In this document: piece by piece, positions 35,782 to 47,450 of the stretch | Layout: each line of letters begins with the position of its first letter | Numbering within the stretch: the stretch's first letter is position 1 | NCBI GenBank assembly: GCA_050084985.1 | Contig: JBITNC010000001.1 | Coordinates: 119,226,001-119,290,000 of the forward strand | Length of the DNA stretch: 64,000 nucleotides | Direction: 5' to 3' | DNA from: Nageia nagi | Lineage: Eukaryota > Pinophyta | Made by a program: the position numbers and the translations under genes | Notes under the pieces: model-generated | What the model saw: only the letters and a program-made list of their open reading frames with translations | Told to the model about the DNA's origin: nothing | Database searches by the model: none

Positions 35782-36696
35782 ATGAATGTTCAAGGACTTC
35801 AAAAGTTAAATTACAAGAATATTTGCAATGAGCCTATTCATCCAAATGTTCCAAAAAAGAAACTACCACATAGGTTTGAATTTCCTAAAATAGAGCCATT
35901 TAAAGGAAGAGAAGACCCCAAAGAACACTTGAGGAAATTTACATTTTCTAGTTATCAGATAGCCAATGATGATTCATTAATGTTACCTATATTTCCTATG
36001 ACACTTGCAAGTCAAGCTTTGGATTGGTATAATAGTTTACCTATGCATAGTTTATATGCGTTCGAACAATTGGCTAATCAATTTCTTGAACATTTTAGAA
36101 TTAATATTAAAGAAAAATCTTCAATTACTAATCTTATGAGATTGCAACAATTTCCTGATGAAACCATACAAGATTACATCTCAAGATGGCGGGCTATACT
36201 CACTAGTATGCCTTATACAATACCACAAGAAGAATTGGTTAAATTATTTAGCCAAAGTTGTTTAAGACCAATAGCTAGTGTTCTCCAAATTCAACAACAT
36301 AAAACTTTTGAGGAAGCTATTGCTCAGGCAGTAGTTATAGAAAGAGTTAAAATTCAAGATGGAGAGCTAAAACTTAAGAAAAAAGAATACAAAAAAGGTA
36401 ATCAAAATGAGAACATTAGTAAACAACCACAAAATACTCAAATAGCTACAATAGAAAATTGTGGTCCTTCAAAAATAGAAGAAAGTGTTGAACCTAAACC
36501 GAAAAGAAATTTTACCCCATTATCAGAACCCTTAGCCGAAATACTTAAAAAATTATGTGATAATGGTATGATTACATTACCCGATATAAGGCCTAAACAT
36601 CCTAATGCTAAAGAAAGTAAATGGTATAAGAAGAATGAATTTTGTGCTTATCATAGACAAAAGGGACATAATACAAATAAATGTCGAACTTTATAG
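35782..36696 (+). pseudogene. Capsid (Retrotrans_gag) and zinc-binding part of element T gag
   Basis: An open frame of 304 codons. HRFEFPKIEPFKGREDPKEH, then ASQALDWYNSLPMHSLYAF, then QFLEHFRINI and RLQQFPDETIQDYISRWRAI are the conserved capsid blocks. A basic linker precedes FCAYHRQKGHNTNKCRTL, the CxxH...GH....C zinc-binding motif of Tat and Athila gags. A TAG at 36694 replaces a Gln (CAG) right after it; the frame continues as HKIQDLIDSRKID on to protease. The best preserved reading frame in the window. Confidence 0.92.
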
Positions 36697-37566
36697 CACA
36701 AAATTCAAGATTTGATAGATAGTCGAAAGATAGATGTGGATAATCTTGTTGTGCCTTCAAATCAAAAGTTAGGGATATATCAAAACCCCTTACCTTCCCA
36801 TCAGGCTAATAATGTGGTAGTTATCCCAAATCAATTGAACTATACAGGGGATAATAAGGATATACCATTTATAGGAACTATAGATGATTCAATACATATG
36901 ATTAGTATAGCCACAAGAGCACAACAATATAAGAATAAATAGGATAATCCTCGAAAAAATCAATCGACATCAAACCCAATTAATATACAACCTATACCTC
37001 CTCCGCAGCAACCTAAAGTTTCGATAAAAGGTGTTCTTCAATGACAGTTAAAAATGTCTCCAGTAAAGATGAATTTATTTGAATTATTACAACAGTCTGA
37101 GAGTTATAGGGAAGCTATGAATCAAATTCTACAAGAAATTCAAGTGGATATCAGTAATCCCAATAACTTCATTTCAATAGTTTAAAGTTTGAGAATATCT
37201 CAACAACCTATTATCACCTTCTACGAACAAGAAAGATTAAATAACGATGGACCAGGCAGACTTGATCCACCCTTACATATAATTGGTAATGTAGATGGAA
37301 AATTATTTAAAAGAATTTTAATAAATGAGGGTTCAGCCATAAATATAATTTCAGACGCTGCATATAAAAAGCTAAATTTACCAGAATCAATTATCTTAGC
37401 TCCTTCTTTGCAAATTAGAGCTTTTAATGATGTAGTGTGTTCAACCCTGGGATCAATAGTGCTGCCAATTACAGTAGGTGCTAAAACCATCTAAACATTA
37501 TTACATATAATTGAAGGAAATATTATACAATATAATGTTCTTTTAGGACATCCATGGATTAGAGAA
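36697..37566 (+). pseudogene. Protease region of element T
   Basis: In the same frame as gag. After a linker, PPLHIIGNVDGKLFKRILIN leads into EGSAINIISDAAYKKLNLPE. The active site reads I-N-E-G-S where the family has D-T/N-G-S, so the catalytic Asp is now Asn, one G-to-A change. The C-terminal IIEGNIIQYNVLLGHPWIRE is the conserved ILGRPWL-type end. Stops at 36940, about 37042, about 37183 and 37492. Confidence 0.8.
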
Positions 37567-38940
37567 ATGCAATGTGTTCCATCAACTTATCATGGATGTT
37601 TAAAGTACATCTATAAGGATAAAGTTCATTGTGTGTTTAAAGACCCAGATCCTTATTCACATTGTAACTTAATTTTTGATACAAATGAAGTGACATTACC
37701 ATCTCCTAATCTATCGACTATATTAATGAACGAAAATATGAATCAATCTGAAGTCATAGAAGTAAAAAATGATATAGTTATACAAGATAAAGATGCTTGG
37801 GAAAAAGTTGCTAAAACTTTAGATGAAAAGCATGGAGCATCTTCATCAAAATAGGTAAATACTACATATTATGATAACTCATCCGATGTATATCCAGTAA
37901 AGATTAAAATAAGGGATTTAGGGATAGGGGAATATGATATAGATGATGTGATATTTAATATACCTTCATCACAAGAAGCGGGTAGATTATCTGAATCACC
38001 CAATGTGATTGGACAAATAGTGCCTTTAGGTGAAATACCTAATCAAACAATGTTTGTTTATGTGGGAATAGTAGATCCTATATCAGCAATATCCAATCAA
38101 ATATATGAAGGATATTTCAATAATGATATGAAATATTTATTGCCATGTTCAAGAACATTTGTCTTAAACTATTTTAACAAATGTAATTGGCAAGGATGAG
38201 GATTGGGTCGATATGAACAAGGTCCCCAAGAAATAATTGAATTACAATATCAAGATCCCACTGATAAAAGTGGATTAGGCTATAAGAATGGATATAAAAA
38301 TCTTGATAAATTAGGAAATTTAGAAGAAGAAAATTTGGATTATAATGAAAATATTTTAGAGAAAGAATCCATAGTACAAGAAAGTATTGATGTAAGAGAA
38401 GAACTATTAAGTGAAATGGGTGTCTTAGAAGGGGTCAAAACACTTTTCATAAATAATATTGAATCACCCCGCAACCATTCATGCTTATCAAGTGATGTAA
38501 AAGAAAAAAAAAATAGAAATGTCGAATCATCAATCAGTTCATGTTTTGATATACCATAGGTGAATATGGTTATAATAAAAGAAAATGATGTTGAAGATCA
38601 AAATAGTGAACAAATAAATGAAGCCAACGAAAATCATGATTTAATCAAAATAATAGCCGATACTCCTACAGATGAAATAATTGCCGATTTTTCTCTTATA
38701 TCATCCAATCCTTTGGTACACGAATTCAAAAACATAGATTACATATTTGATTCCTATAAAGATCAAGTATGCACGAATGAGCAAATTCAAGAATGTGATG
38801 AAGAATATAGCATTAACAATAATGGTTGGATACCGGTACCAAATCAATTAGAAGAAGGATCGCATATGCTTACTGAAAAGGTCTTAGAAATAAACATCAG
38901 TAATGATCCTCAGAATCCTAAAATAATTCAATTAGGATAA
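37567..38940 (+). pseudogene. Spacer between protease and RT of element T, with G-patch-like segment
   Basis: About 460 codons in the gag-pol frame with four stops. At 38185-38285 NKCNWQG-stop-GLGRYEQGPQEIIELQ...SGLGYK fits the G-patch pattern (GxGLG, then G, then GLGY), an RNA-binding module known from some Tat-lineage polyproteins and betaretroviruses. The stop after Gly is a TGA. The rest is acidic (ENDVEDQNSEQINEANENHD) and of unknown role. It ends at EREKVFTWSYADMPRIDPKL, the usual start of Tat RT. Confidence 0.65.
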
Positions 38941-39650
38941 AATCTCATGAAAACTGAACAATAAGAGATTATAACCTTATTAAAAGAAAGAGAAAAGGTA
39001 TTCACATGGTCATATGCGGACATGCCTAGAATAGACCCTAAACTAGTAGTGCATAATTTAGCCTTAAAGCCTGATGCTAAACCTGTTAAACAAAAATTGT
39101 GTAAGATGCATCCTACTATAGCTTTAATGGTAAAAGAAGAACTCCAAAAATTATTAGAAGCCAAATTTATACAACCTATAGATTATTTGGATTGGATATC
39201 TAATATGGTACCTGTGAAAAAACCAAGCAGAAAAATAAGAATATGCACAGATTTTCATGATCTTAACAAAGCTTGTCCTAAAGATGATTTCCCACTACCT
39301 AGCATCGATAATTTGGTAGATTCAATAGCCGGACATGATATGTTATCATTGATGGATGGGTTTTCTGGTTATAATCAAATAAAAATAGCTATCGAAGATC
39401 AACATAAAATAACTTTTATAACTCCTTGGGGTACCTTTTGTTATAAAGTTATGCCTTTTGGATTGAAAAACACCGGGGCAACTTATCAAAGAGCTATGAC
39501 TTATATATTACATGACTATATGCAAACATAGTAGAAGATTATGTCGATGATTTGTTGGTTAGATCCAAACATCAAATAGATCATGGAAAAGACCTAATTA
39601 AAGTCTTGGATAGACTATTAAAACATAAAGTAAGATTAAATCCAAAAAAG
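38941..39650 (+). pseudogene. Reverse transcriptase of element T
   Basis: HNLALKPDAKPVKQK, RKIRICTDFHDLNKACPKDD, FPLPSIDNLVDSIAGHDMLS and MDGFSGYNQIKIA are textbook Tat-lineage RT. They are followed by FCYKVMPFGLKNTGATYQRA. At 39528 a one-base loss shifts the frame; directly after it comes EDYVDDLLVRS with the two catalytic Asp intact. The connection continues to about 39860 (KVRLNPKKCVFGVTSGKLI, then stops at TGA 39703 and TAG 39778 where Arg and Gln are expected). Confidence 0.92.
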
Positions 39651-39859
39651 TGTGTTTTTGGTGTAACTTCAGGAAAACTAATAGGATTTATTGTGTCTCG
39701 ATGAGGGATTGAAATAGATCCTAATAAAGTGAAGGCAGTTGTAGATATGCCACCTCTCGCAAATCTTAAACAATTATAGAGTTTACAGGGTAAGTTACAA
39801 GCCATTAGGAGGTTTATAGCTCAACTCTCTAATAAATGTAAACCATTTACAAAGTTATT

Positions 39860-40330
39860 AAAAAAGGGGATAGCATATCATTGGGGCAAAGCGCAACAAG
39901 ATGCATTCGATGAAATTAAAAGATATTTATTATCTCCTCCTGTCTTAAGTCCACCAAGAAAAAATGTACCTTTTTTGTTATATATTTCTGCTACTGAAAC
40001 TGCTTTAGGGACAATGCTTGCTCAAAAGAATGAACACAATAAAGAGCAAGCTATATATTATTTGAGTAAAACCCTAGTGAGCTACGAGATTAAGTATATC
40101 TATTTGGAAAAATTATGTCTTGCAGTCATTTTTGCTACTAAAAAACTTTGACATTATATGCTTAACCATACAACATATGTCATTTCTAAAGTAGACCCAT
40201 TGAAATATATGATGAATAAAACTTATCAAAATTCAAGAACTATAAAGTGGATAATGCACTTAACTAAATTTGATTTACATTTTATTGGACAAAAGTCAAT
40301 AAAAGGGCAAGTAATTGCTGATTATCTCAC
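39860..40330 (+). pseudogene. First RNase H of element T
   Basis: Removes the RNA strand during reverse transcription. PFLLYISATETALGTMLAQK, then QAIYYLSKTLVSYEIKYIYL and EKLCLAVIFATKKL are the RT_RNaseH blocks. A TGA at about 40151 follows in place of an Arg before HYML. The tail reads WIMHLTKFDLHFIGQKSIKG then ADYL, the usual end. Confidence 0.88.
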
Positions 40331-40429
40331 TGATGCTCCATTGCAAGATAATAAACCACTTATCATTGAATTACCTGATGATGGGGTGTTTCAATTAGAT
40401 GAAATTGAAATACCTGTAGAATCTGAAAA

Positions 40430-40840
40430 TGATTGGGATATGACAATACATTTTGATGGTTCTTGATGTGAACAAGGTAGTGGAGTAGGTGTTGTATTTA
40501 TAACACCGCAAGGGATCCCTATACCATATTCATTTAAACTAAAATTCCCTTGTACTAATAATAATGCAGAATATGAAGCTTTGATATTAGCATTAAAAAC
40601 TACTATTAAATTAAAACTCAAGAGAATAAAGCTTATTGGAGATTCTTTACTCATCGTAAATCAAGTGAAAGGAATTTATCAATGTAAAGAGCCTTTACTT
40701 CAAAAGTATAAAGCGTTAGTTGAAGAATTATTAAAATCCTTTGACCGATTTATTATAGAAGTGGCACCAAGATCATCTAATAGATTTGCAGATGCTATGG
40801 CTTCTATTGGGTCTCTTATCCCAGAGGATCCTAAACAATC
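40430..40840 (+). pseudogene. Second (archaeal-type) RNase H of element T
   Basis: WDMTIHFDGS then TGA, then CEQGSGVGVVFITPQG gives the first catalytic Asp (DGS). NNNAEYEALILALK supplies the Glu, KLIGDSLLIVNQVKG the next Asp and SSNRFADAMAS the last. A second RNase H after the first is a hallmark of the Tat lineage. The TGA after DGS would be CGA (Arg) before a C-to-T change. Confidence 0.88.
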
Positions 40841-42230
40841 TTCAATTCAAGTTCAGATAATTCAATTATCTCAATCATCGTTACAACATGAAGATGAAGA
40901 AAAAAATGTATTAAATATTGACATAAATGATAAAGATAATTGGTGCAAAGAATTGATAGACTTTTTAAAATTTGGAAATCTTCCTGCAAACCTTAATAAA
41001 TCAGCACGATGAGCTTTTAAAATTAAAGCAACTAAATATTGTTTGTTAGGGGACACTTTACATCGATGACATTTTAATGGTAGTTTACTCAGATGTCTTG
41101 AGTGGAATGATATTAAAAAAGCTATATCTTCTGCTCATGATGGAACATGTGGAGGACATTTTAATGGTGTCGCAATTGTAAAATGATTAATACGAATGGG
41201 GTATTATTGGCCTACTATGGAAAAATATTATTGTGAATATGTTAAAAAATGTTTTAAATGTCAACAATACGCTCATTTATTTTCACAACCATCTCAAGAA
41301 CTGCATCCTATACAATCACTTTGGCCATTCTCTAAATGGGCATTAGATTTAATAGGACAAATTACACCTACCTCTTCTGGTGGACATAAGTTCATAGTTA
41401 CAGCGACTAAATATTTTACCAAATGGGTAGAGGCCATTCCCATGAATTCCACTATGGGTGCACGAATCGTTGAATTTATAGAAAATTATATTATATGTAG
41501 ATTCGGTATACCGAACCAATTAATTATGGATAATGGAAAGAATTTTAAAAATAAAGATGTAAAATGTATATGTGACAAGTATAAAATTAAACAAAGTTTT
41601 TCCACTCCTTATTATCCACAAGGTAATGGATAGGCAGAAGCAACTAACAAAACTATTCGAAACATCTTAGCAAAAATAGTAAATGATTCTCATAAAGATT
41701 GGCATATGCAAATACCAAAAGCCTTATGGGCTTATCGTGCCAGTGTATGCACTCCCATTGGGGCAACGCCATTCTCTTTAGTTTATGAAACAGAAGCCAT
41801 CCTACACATAGAGCTTGAGATACCATCTCTTAGAGTAAATCTAAGTGAGCAAAATGCTGACGAAGAAGCAAGACAAACTCGCTTAGACCAGTTATTGCTT
41901 TTAGATGAAAAATGTATTAATGCTTTAGAGCACATGCATGTTTATCAGAGAAGGATAAAATGAGCCTTTGATAAAAGAGCTCTAATTCGTGAATTTGAAA
42001 TAGGTGATTTGGTTTTAAAAGAAAATCAACAAACTTCATGAATAGAACGACAACTTAGAGATAAGTTTTCTCCGAATTGGTTAGGACCATATATCATTAA
42101 GACAAAATTTGGTAGAGGAACTTACCATTTATCAGATTTAGAAGGAAATGAAGAGTGTGAACCTATAAACATCATGCATCTTCGACCTTTCTATACATTA
42201 AAAAAAAAAAACAAAATGTGTGTACATTAG
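40841..42230 (+). pseudogene. Integrase of element T
   Basis: After the CGGHFN segment comes MGYYWPTMEKYYCEYVKKC and FKCQQYA, the zinc-binding HHCC end. The catalytic core follows: WALDLIGQITPTSSGGHKF with the first Asp, FGIPNQLIMDNGKNFKNK with the second, and YYPQGNG-TAG-AEATNKT with the Glu; the TAG replaces Gln (CAG). The C-terminal part has FSPNWLGPYIIKTKFGRGTY and HLRPFY and ends at TAG 42228. Stops at about 41010, 41067, 41184, 41961 and 42040 are all TGA where CGA would read Arg. Confidence 0.92.
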
Positions 42231-42316
42231 TTTTCTTTCATTTTATTTGATTGTTAAAATAATAGATAAATAAAAGTAGTAATATTTTTCAAGTGTTAAT
42301 AATTAAAATAGAAAAA

Positions 42317-43537
42317 ATGAATCTGGCAATGGAATCTGCTGAAGGTAGCATAATGCCACCATAAGTACGATTGCCACCACCAAGATATCTAGGTGATTTC
42401 ACGTTAACATATTTACGACATACATTTGATCTTAATCTTTTGAATCATTTACAATTGACTATTGATGAGCAATATGAAAGAACATTTAATATGTTTTATG
42501 CTAGGAATAATGATTGGGGAGTCATTTTGTATGAAGATGAAGTAAGCATTATTTTAGATCCACCAATCTTTTTCACCCATATGGAAAGAATATCACAAAG
42601 AATAATGGATTTCTATTTACAATGGCCTTATGGAATACCAAAGATTGTCATAAATTGTCAATTAATTGAGTATTCACTCCTTTTAGCTAGAATGAAATGC
42701 ATTAAACAATTATTAAAAAGCCTAGAATGGATGGATGAAATCCTACATTATTTACCTCATAAAAGGGTGATTTATGATTTTTCAAATACCTTTGTGGCTT
42801 GTCCTCCTAGAACATCACAACAACAATATTATAGGCAGATTAACAGATGCTCTCGCATGCAAATGTGACACACAATTTGGGAATGAAAGTTAGTGAAAAG
42901 GCAAGCTTTGCATATTAATGAACTTAAAATGATAAGTCAAATAAAGGTTAGAAATGAGATCATTGAAAGATTATCAAAAGAAAGTAGAGTACGGAATAAT
43001 GGAAGTTATCTTCCAGGGTTCGAAAATAGGTATGACAAAGATATCTTTATGAAAGTCATTCGTAACATTCCTACTTTTTTATATTCAAACATCTTTTCCA
43101 TGCCTATTGAAATTCAATAAAAACTTGCCTTAACATTCTATAATATACGTGAATCTTACGGTTGGGAGGTCAAAATAAATAGATCTCAAGTTATTGTTTT
43201 TATCGATGCATTTCAACTATGGTGTTCTCCTAAAATAGAATATGATCTAATGATATATTTCTGTCTCCTGTGGCCCATAGAAAAGCCTAATATCATAATT
43301 GATTGTACTTACAACCAGAATTTAAGATATCGAGAACGAACCATCGTAATCACCCAAACTGTGACTTTCGAACACTTAGATTATTGTGTTCCCGAAATTT
43401 GTCATAATCAAGTGATATTAGACTTTAGTTTTTGTTTAGCTCAACATATTGCTCATTTAATCCTTCGGCGGTTCAGAATCGATTTGAACGTGTCACAAAT
43501 AGATTTCTTAGAAATTTATAAAATCCTAAAAATTTGA
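42317..43537 (+). pseudogene. Extra downstream ORF of element T, two-module protein of unknown function
   Basis: A 407-codon sense frame starts at ATG 42317, 87 bases after the pol stop, and runs in one frame to TGA 43535 with four stops (42362, 42866, 42884, 43118). I recognise no family, signal peptide or membrane segment, so it is not an obvious env. Residues about 41-165 and 256-382 look like diverged copies of one module, offset 216. Each has FY then GW or DW with V two residues on, IMDFYLQWP or MIYFCLLWP, IVINC or IIIDC, an LE then D, and H..VI.DFS. Some Tat elements are known to carry additional ORFs after pol; this one I cannot match. Confidence 0.75.
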
Positions 43538-43999
43538 AAAATCATAAAACACATAAAAATTATAATATTATAAAATCTACCTAGATGGAAACATCTAGAG
43601 GTCACTTGGCAATTGGGTGCCCTGCCCCTATATGATGTAAATTTGTATTGCATGTCATCATAATAGTGATTATCCAGTAAATGTGTAATGTATGAAAAGG
43701 TTATCTTAGAATAATCTCCTTGTTATCACTACATTCACTTTATCCTTTCTTTCATAAAGAAATGACATACCCTAGATGATAGAAAAACATAAAATTTGTA
43801 TGTTTGAAGAAAAATCAAAAAACTCCAAAACACATAATACATTAAGGAATTTGAAGAGAATTTGGATGAAATTATTTGAGAAACATTAAGAGTGAAACAT
43901 TACATATCTATCTTATTATTCGTTTCATCCCGAACCCAAAAATCATTTGGTAAAGGAAAAAAAAAAAGAAAAAGAAAAGATAATTATCGAAAAACAAAA

Positions 44000-44008
44000 T
44001 ATATATAT

Positions 44009-44048
<40 letters not shown>
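44000..44048. repeat. (AT)n microsatellite in element T
   Basis: About 49 bases of AT repeats with two small TATTA interruptions. Confidence 0.95.
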
Positions 44049-44051
<3 letters not shown>

Positions 44052-44490
44052 ATCAATGATTCTTGGGTGATTACAATATCCTCTACCGGGGCTATGGACG
44101 CCTGACTAGCAGTAGAGCAAGGTTGTAGTGGGATCAAGGTGGTTAAGCAACTTTCTATGGAACTCTATATGTTTCATATGAATGTATTAGCTCATTAATG
44201 TTTCTGAGATAGTTCAATGTCAAATGATCTAAAAAGGGAGATAAATGTCACTACACACACACGGAGTTTTAGGTTTTTTATCAACATATAATAATATTGT
44301 TTGATATCATCTTAGGTTTTTAAATCTTGAAATAAAGAAAGATAAGGTAGATGTTATAATAACTTGGTTATTCATTCAAAGGTCACTTAATCTTTTTGTT
44401 ATAGTGAATATCCTTCATATTATATAATTTGTTGGTGTTTAGGATCATTCGTTTCATTTTGTTAAACCCATTTTGCACTATTAGACATCT

Positions 44491-44870
44491 TACCTTTGAA
44501 CATTATTAAAATAGCTTTTCTTTGGAAAGGATAAGAATGATTCTTTATTGTTCCCTTGACCAAGATAAAGTTAATGTTCATATGCATCCATAAGTCACTA
44601 GTGTGTTATGCTAAACCATTTTTCACTATTATCCATTACCTTTGAACATTATTAAAATAGCTTTTCTTTGGAAAGAATAAGAATGATTCTTTATTGTTCC
44701 CCTGACCAAGATAAAGTTAATGTTCATATGCATCCATACATCATTAGTCTCCCTTACCTTTGAACATTATTAAAATTTGCTTTTCTTTGGGAAAGATAAG
44801 AATGATTAGTTAATTGTTCTCTTGACCAAGATAAAGTTGATGTTCATAACATCTGTAAAGGATTAGTCTA
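44491..44870 (+). repeat. Three-copy tandem repeat in the 3' region of element T
   Basis: TTTGAACATTATTAAAAT begins units at about 44496, 44640 and 44758. Each continues through TTTTCTTTGG, ATAAGAATGATT, GACCAAGATAAAGTTAATGT or TGATGT, and GTTCATA. Units are about 118 to 144 bp; the longer first one carries extra sequence ending TTTTTCACTATTA. Confidence 0.85.
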
Positions 44871-46007
44871 CCATGTTAAGTGTTTTATTGTAAAATTGCC
44901 AAGTGTGGAAAATGATGCATCTGATTCCGCAAAAAATTTAATAAAAATATGTCCTTAAATAATCTTAAAACCTAGAAGATTTAATATTTGAAAATAAAAA
45001 TTTAAAATCTAGATATTTTAAAATAATATCTAAAGTCAATATAAAAATTTAAATTCATGTCTTAAATGATGTACTAAAAGATTTATTAAGTTATCATTAG
45101 CAATTAGGACTATCTAAAAAATATCTCAGGAAACCCGGTAGCCAAAGCTCCACAGTCCTGTGATAATAATTTCGCTCCCTTAAACTGATCTGCCATGAAA
45201 ATTATTTTGTTTTAAAAACCCTTCGTATCATGGATCGTTATGTCGATCGTCAATGATTTAAATCAAATTGATAATGATTGTTGAGTGGAAATAATTCATA
45301 AGTAATCGTTGATGATTTATATTATTTGAAAATGTACAAAATGAAGTATATTTTCTTTAAATATCTTAAAATTTATTGTGTATAGACAAAACATTAAAAA
45401 GCTTCGTTCACTAAGGTGAAAGTGAACACATTATAAATCACACTATTTTTTCCTAGAAGAATGCTCCAATGTCACATGACTACCACATACATCGGCACAT
45501 GAAGGACTAGTATTGAGTAAACTTACTAGGGTAAAATGATTAAAATTGTTATTAAAACAAGTCTAAACACAAGAAATTAAGATATTCATAGCAAAATATA
45601 CTATCATAAAGATAGTATTTTTACTATATAAATCCACGACGATCACTTTACAATCGTTAACAATAATAAAATATTGTCAATGATCCTTGACTAAGTCAAA
45701 TACGCAAAAAAGATCAAACTAAGTTTGAGCTAAAATGGCAAAACAATCACAGGATGTAAGAGATCATCTTGAAACCTCGTTGTTAAGACAATGCTATTAC
45801 AATTCATATATTAAAGAAAACTTATACGGTATAGGTGCACTTAGACATGCAACATGATATAGCAGAAATGTCATGCAACTATCACACAAGCTCAATACAT
45901 CATCATATCGAAAATAGTCACTTTCAAAGTCATCAATTTTATCAAACAACAAAGCTTCTCATTATATATTTTTCGAAATTATCAACCCTATCTTTGGTTG
46001 ATAATTC

Positions 46008-46022
46008 AAAAAAGGGGCAAAA
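46008..46022 (+). other. Polypurine tract of element T
   Basis: AAAAAAGGGGCAAAA directly before the TGTAGACAC start of the 3' LTR. Confidence 0.9.
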
Positions 46023-46179
46023 TGTAGACACTTGAAATAAACCTATCTTTTATTTAATAAATAAATAAATAAAATGAGTATTTATTCTAATATATATCAC
46101 ATTAAAATAATTATTGATTAAGATGGAGTATTATATGCTCCGTAAAAAATCTTAACCAAAGTAAATCAAGAATAATCAC

Positions 46180-47220
46180 CAGCCTCGTCATATTTCTGGA
46201 ATGTTTATACTTACTGGTTCTAGCTATTTAATCACTCCCTTATGACATCATCACTTTTGGGACCTGGTTCATTCAAAATGTGAACTTTGTTCTCCCTATG
46301 ATGTCATCGCCATACTTCTGGAATGTTATACTTATCGGTTTCAGCTATTTGATTACTCCTTGGTGATGTCATCATTTTTGGGAGCCCGTTTCATTCAAAA
46401 TGTGAACTCCGTTCTCCCTGTGATGTCATCATCATATTTTTGGAATGTTATACTTACTGGTTCTGGCTATTTGATCCCTCTCTGATGATGTCATCACTTT
46501 TGAGACCTGGTTTCATTCAAAATGTGAACTTCATTCTCCCCATGATGTCATCGTTATACTTTCGAAATGTTAAACTTACTAGTTTTGATTATTTACTCAC
46601 TCCCTGATGATGTCATCACTTTCGAGACCTAGTTTCATTCAAAATGTGAACTCCATTCTCCCTGTGATGTCATCATTATACTTCCAGAATGTTAAACTTA
46701 CCAGTTCTAGTTATTTACTCACTCCTTGATGATGTCATCACTTTTGGGACCCGATTTCATTCAAAATGTGAACTCTGTTCTCCCTGTGATGTCATTGTTA
46801 TACTTTCAGAATGTTAAACTTACCAGTTCCAATTATTTATTCACTCCCTAATGACATCATCACTTCCAAGATCTAGTTTCATTCAAAATGTGAACTTTGT
46901 TCTCCCTGTGACATCATCGTCATATTTCCAGAATGTTATACTTACTGGTTTCGGCTATTTGATCCCTCCCTGATGATGTCATCACTTTCAGGACCCAGTT
47001 TCATTCAAAATGTGAACTCCATTCTCCCTATGACATCATCATCATATTTCTAGAATATTATACTTACTGGTTCCGGCTATTTGATCCCTCCCTGATGATG
47101 TCATCACTTTCGGGACCCGATTTCATTCAAAATGTGAACTCCATTCTCCCCATGACGTCATCATCATATTTTCGGAATACTTTACTCACTGGCTCCAGCT
47201 ATTAAATCACTCCTTGCTGA
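46180..47220 (+). repeat. Eight-copy 122-bp repeat array with TGACGTCA-like palindromes, 3' LTR
   Basis: ATTCAAAATGTGAAC marks units at about 46271, 46392, 46514, 46637, 46759, 46881, 47002 and 47124, spacing 121-123. Each unit has one box in CTGATGATGTCATCAC-like context and one in CCCTGTGATGTCATCG-like context, sixteen or so in all. Most read TGATGTCA or TGACATCA; one (47153-47160) still reads TGACGTCA, the perfect bZIP palindrome. Confidence 0.9.
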
Positions 47221-47442
47221 CCTCATCATCTCCAAAACTCAGTCTTTACCAAAATGCGACTATATTATCTTTTGTGACATCATCATTTCATTCCGGAACA
47301 CTTTATTTACTGACTTCGACTTGTTTTGTTTATTCCAAAAAAATTCCTAAGGATCTTAAAATGAACTCACGATTGCAAGTAAAATTAACCAGGGCTTCAA
47401 TAAAGGATTTAAAATTATATTATTGGATCAATCTTTTCGAAC

Positions 47443-47450
47443 ATATATAA
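47443..47450 (+). promoter_or_regulatory. TATA box in the 3' LTR of element T
   Basis: TATATAAA in the same position relative to the LTR end as in the 5' LTR. If active it would drive transcription out of the element into the PMD remnant at 48480. Confidence 0.45.

Larger units (their letters stand above)
43541..46007 (+). other. 3' untranslated region of element T
   Basis: About 2.5 kb without a believable gene. It holds an AT microsatellite and a three-copy tandem repeat, listed separately. The short minus-strand frame at 43943-44137 reads through the AT run, and the one at 45835-46035 crosses the polypurine tract into the LTR. Confidence 0.6.

Noticed and set aside
37221-37490. 89-codon minus-strand frame
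   Set aside because: Antisense shadow of the element T protease.
42317-43537. Envelope-like gene of element T
   Set aside because: Position fits, but I see no signal peptide, transmembrane segment or cleavage site; the two-module layout is unlike env.
43943-44137. 64-codon minus-strand frame
   Set aside because: Mostly Tyr-Ile repeats translated from the AT microsatellite.
45835-46035. 66-codon frame before the 3' LTR of element T
   Set aside because: Crosses the polypurine tract into the LTR and has no domain.
46180-47220. CRISPR-like array
   Set aside because: Units are contiguous 122-bp tandem copies with no unique spacers, inside a plant LTR.
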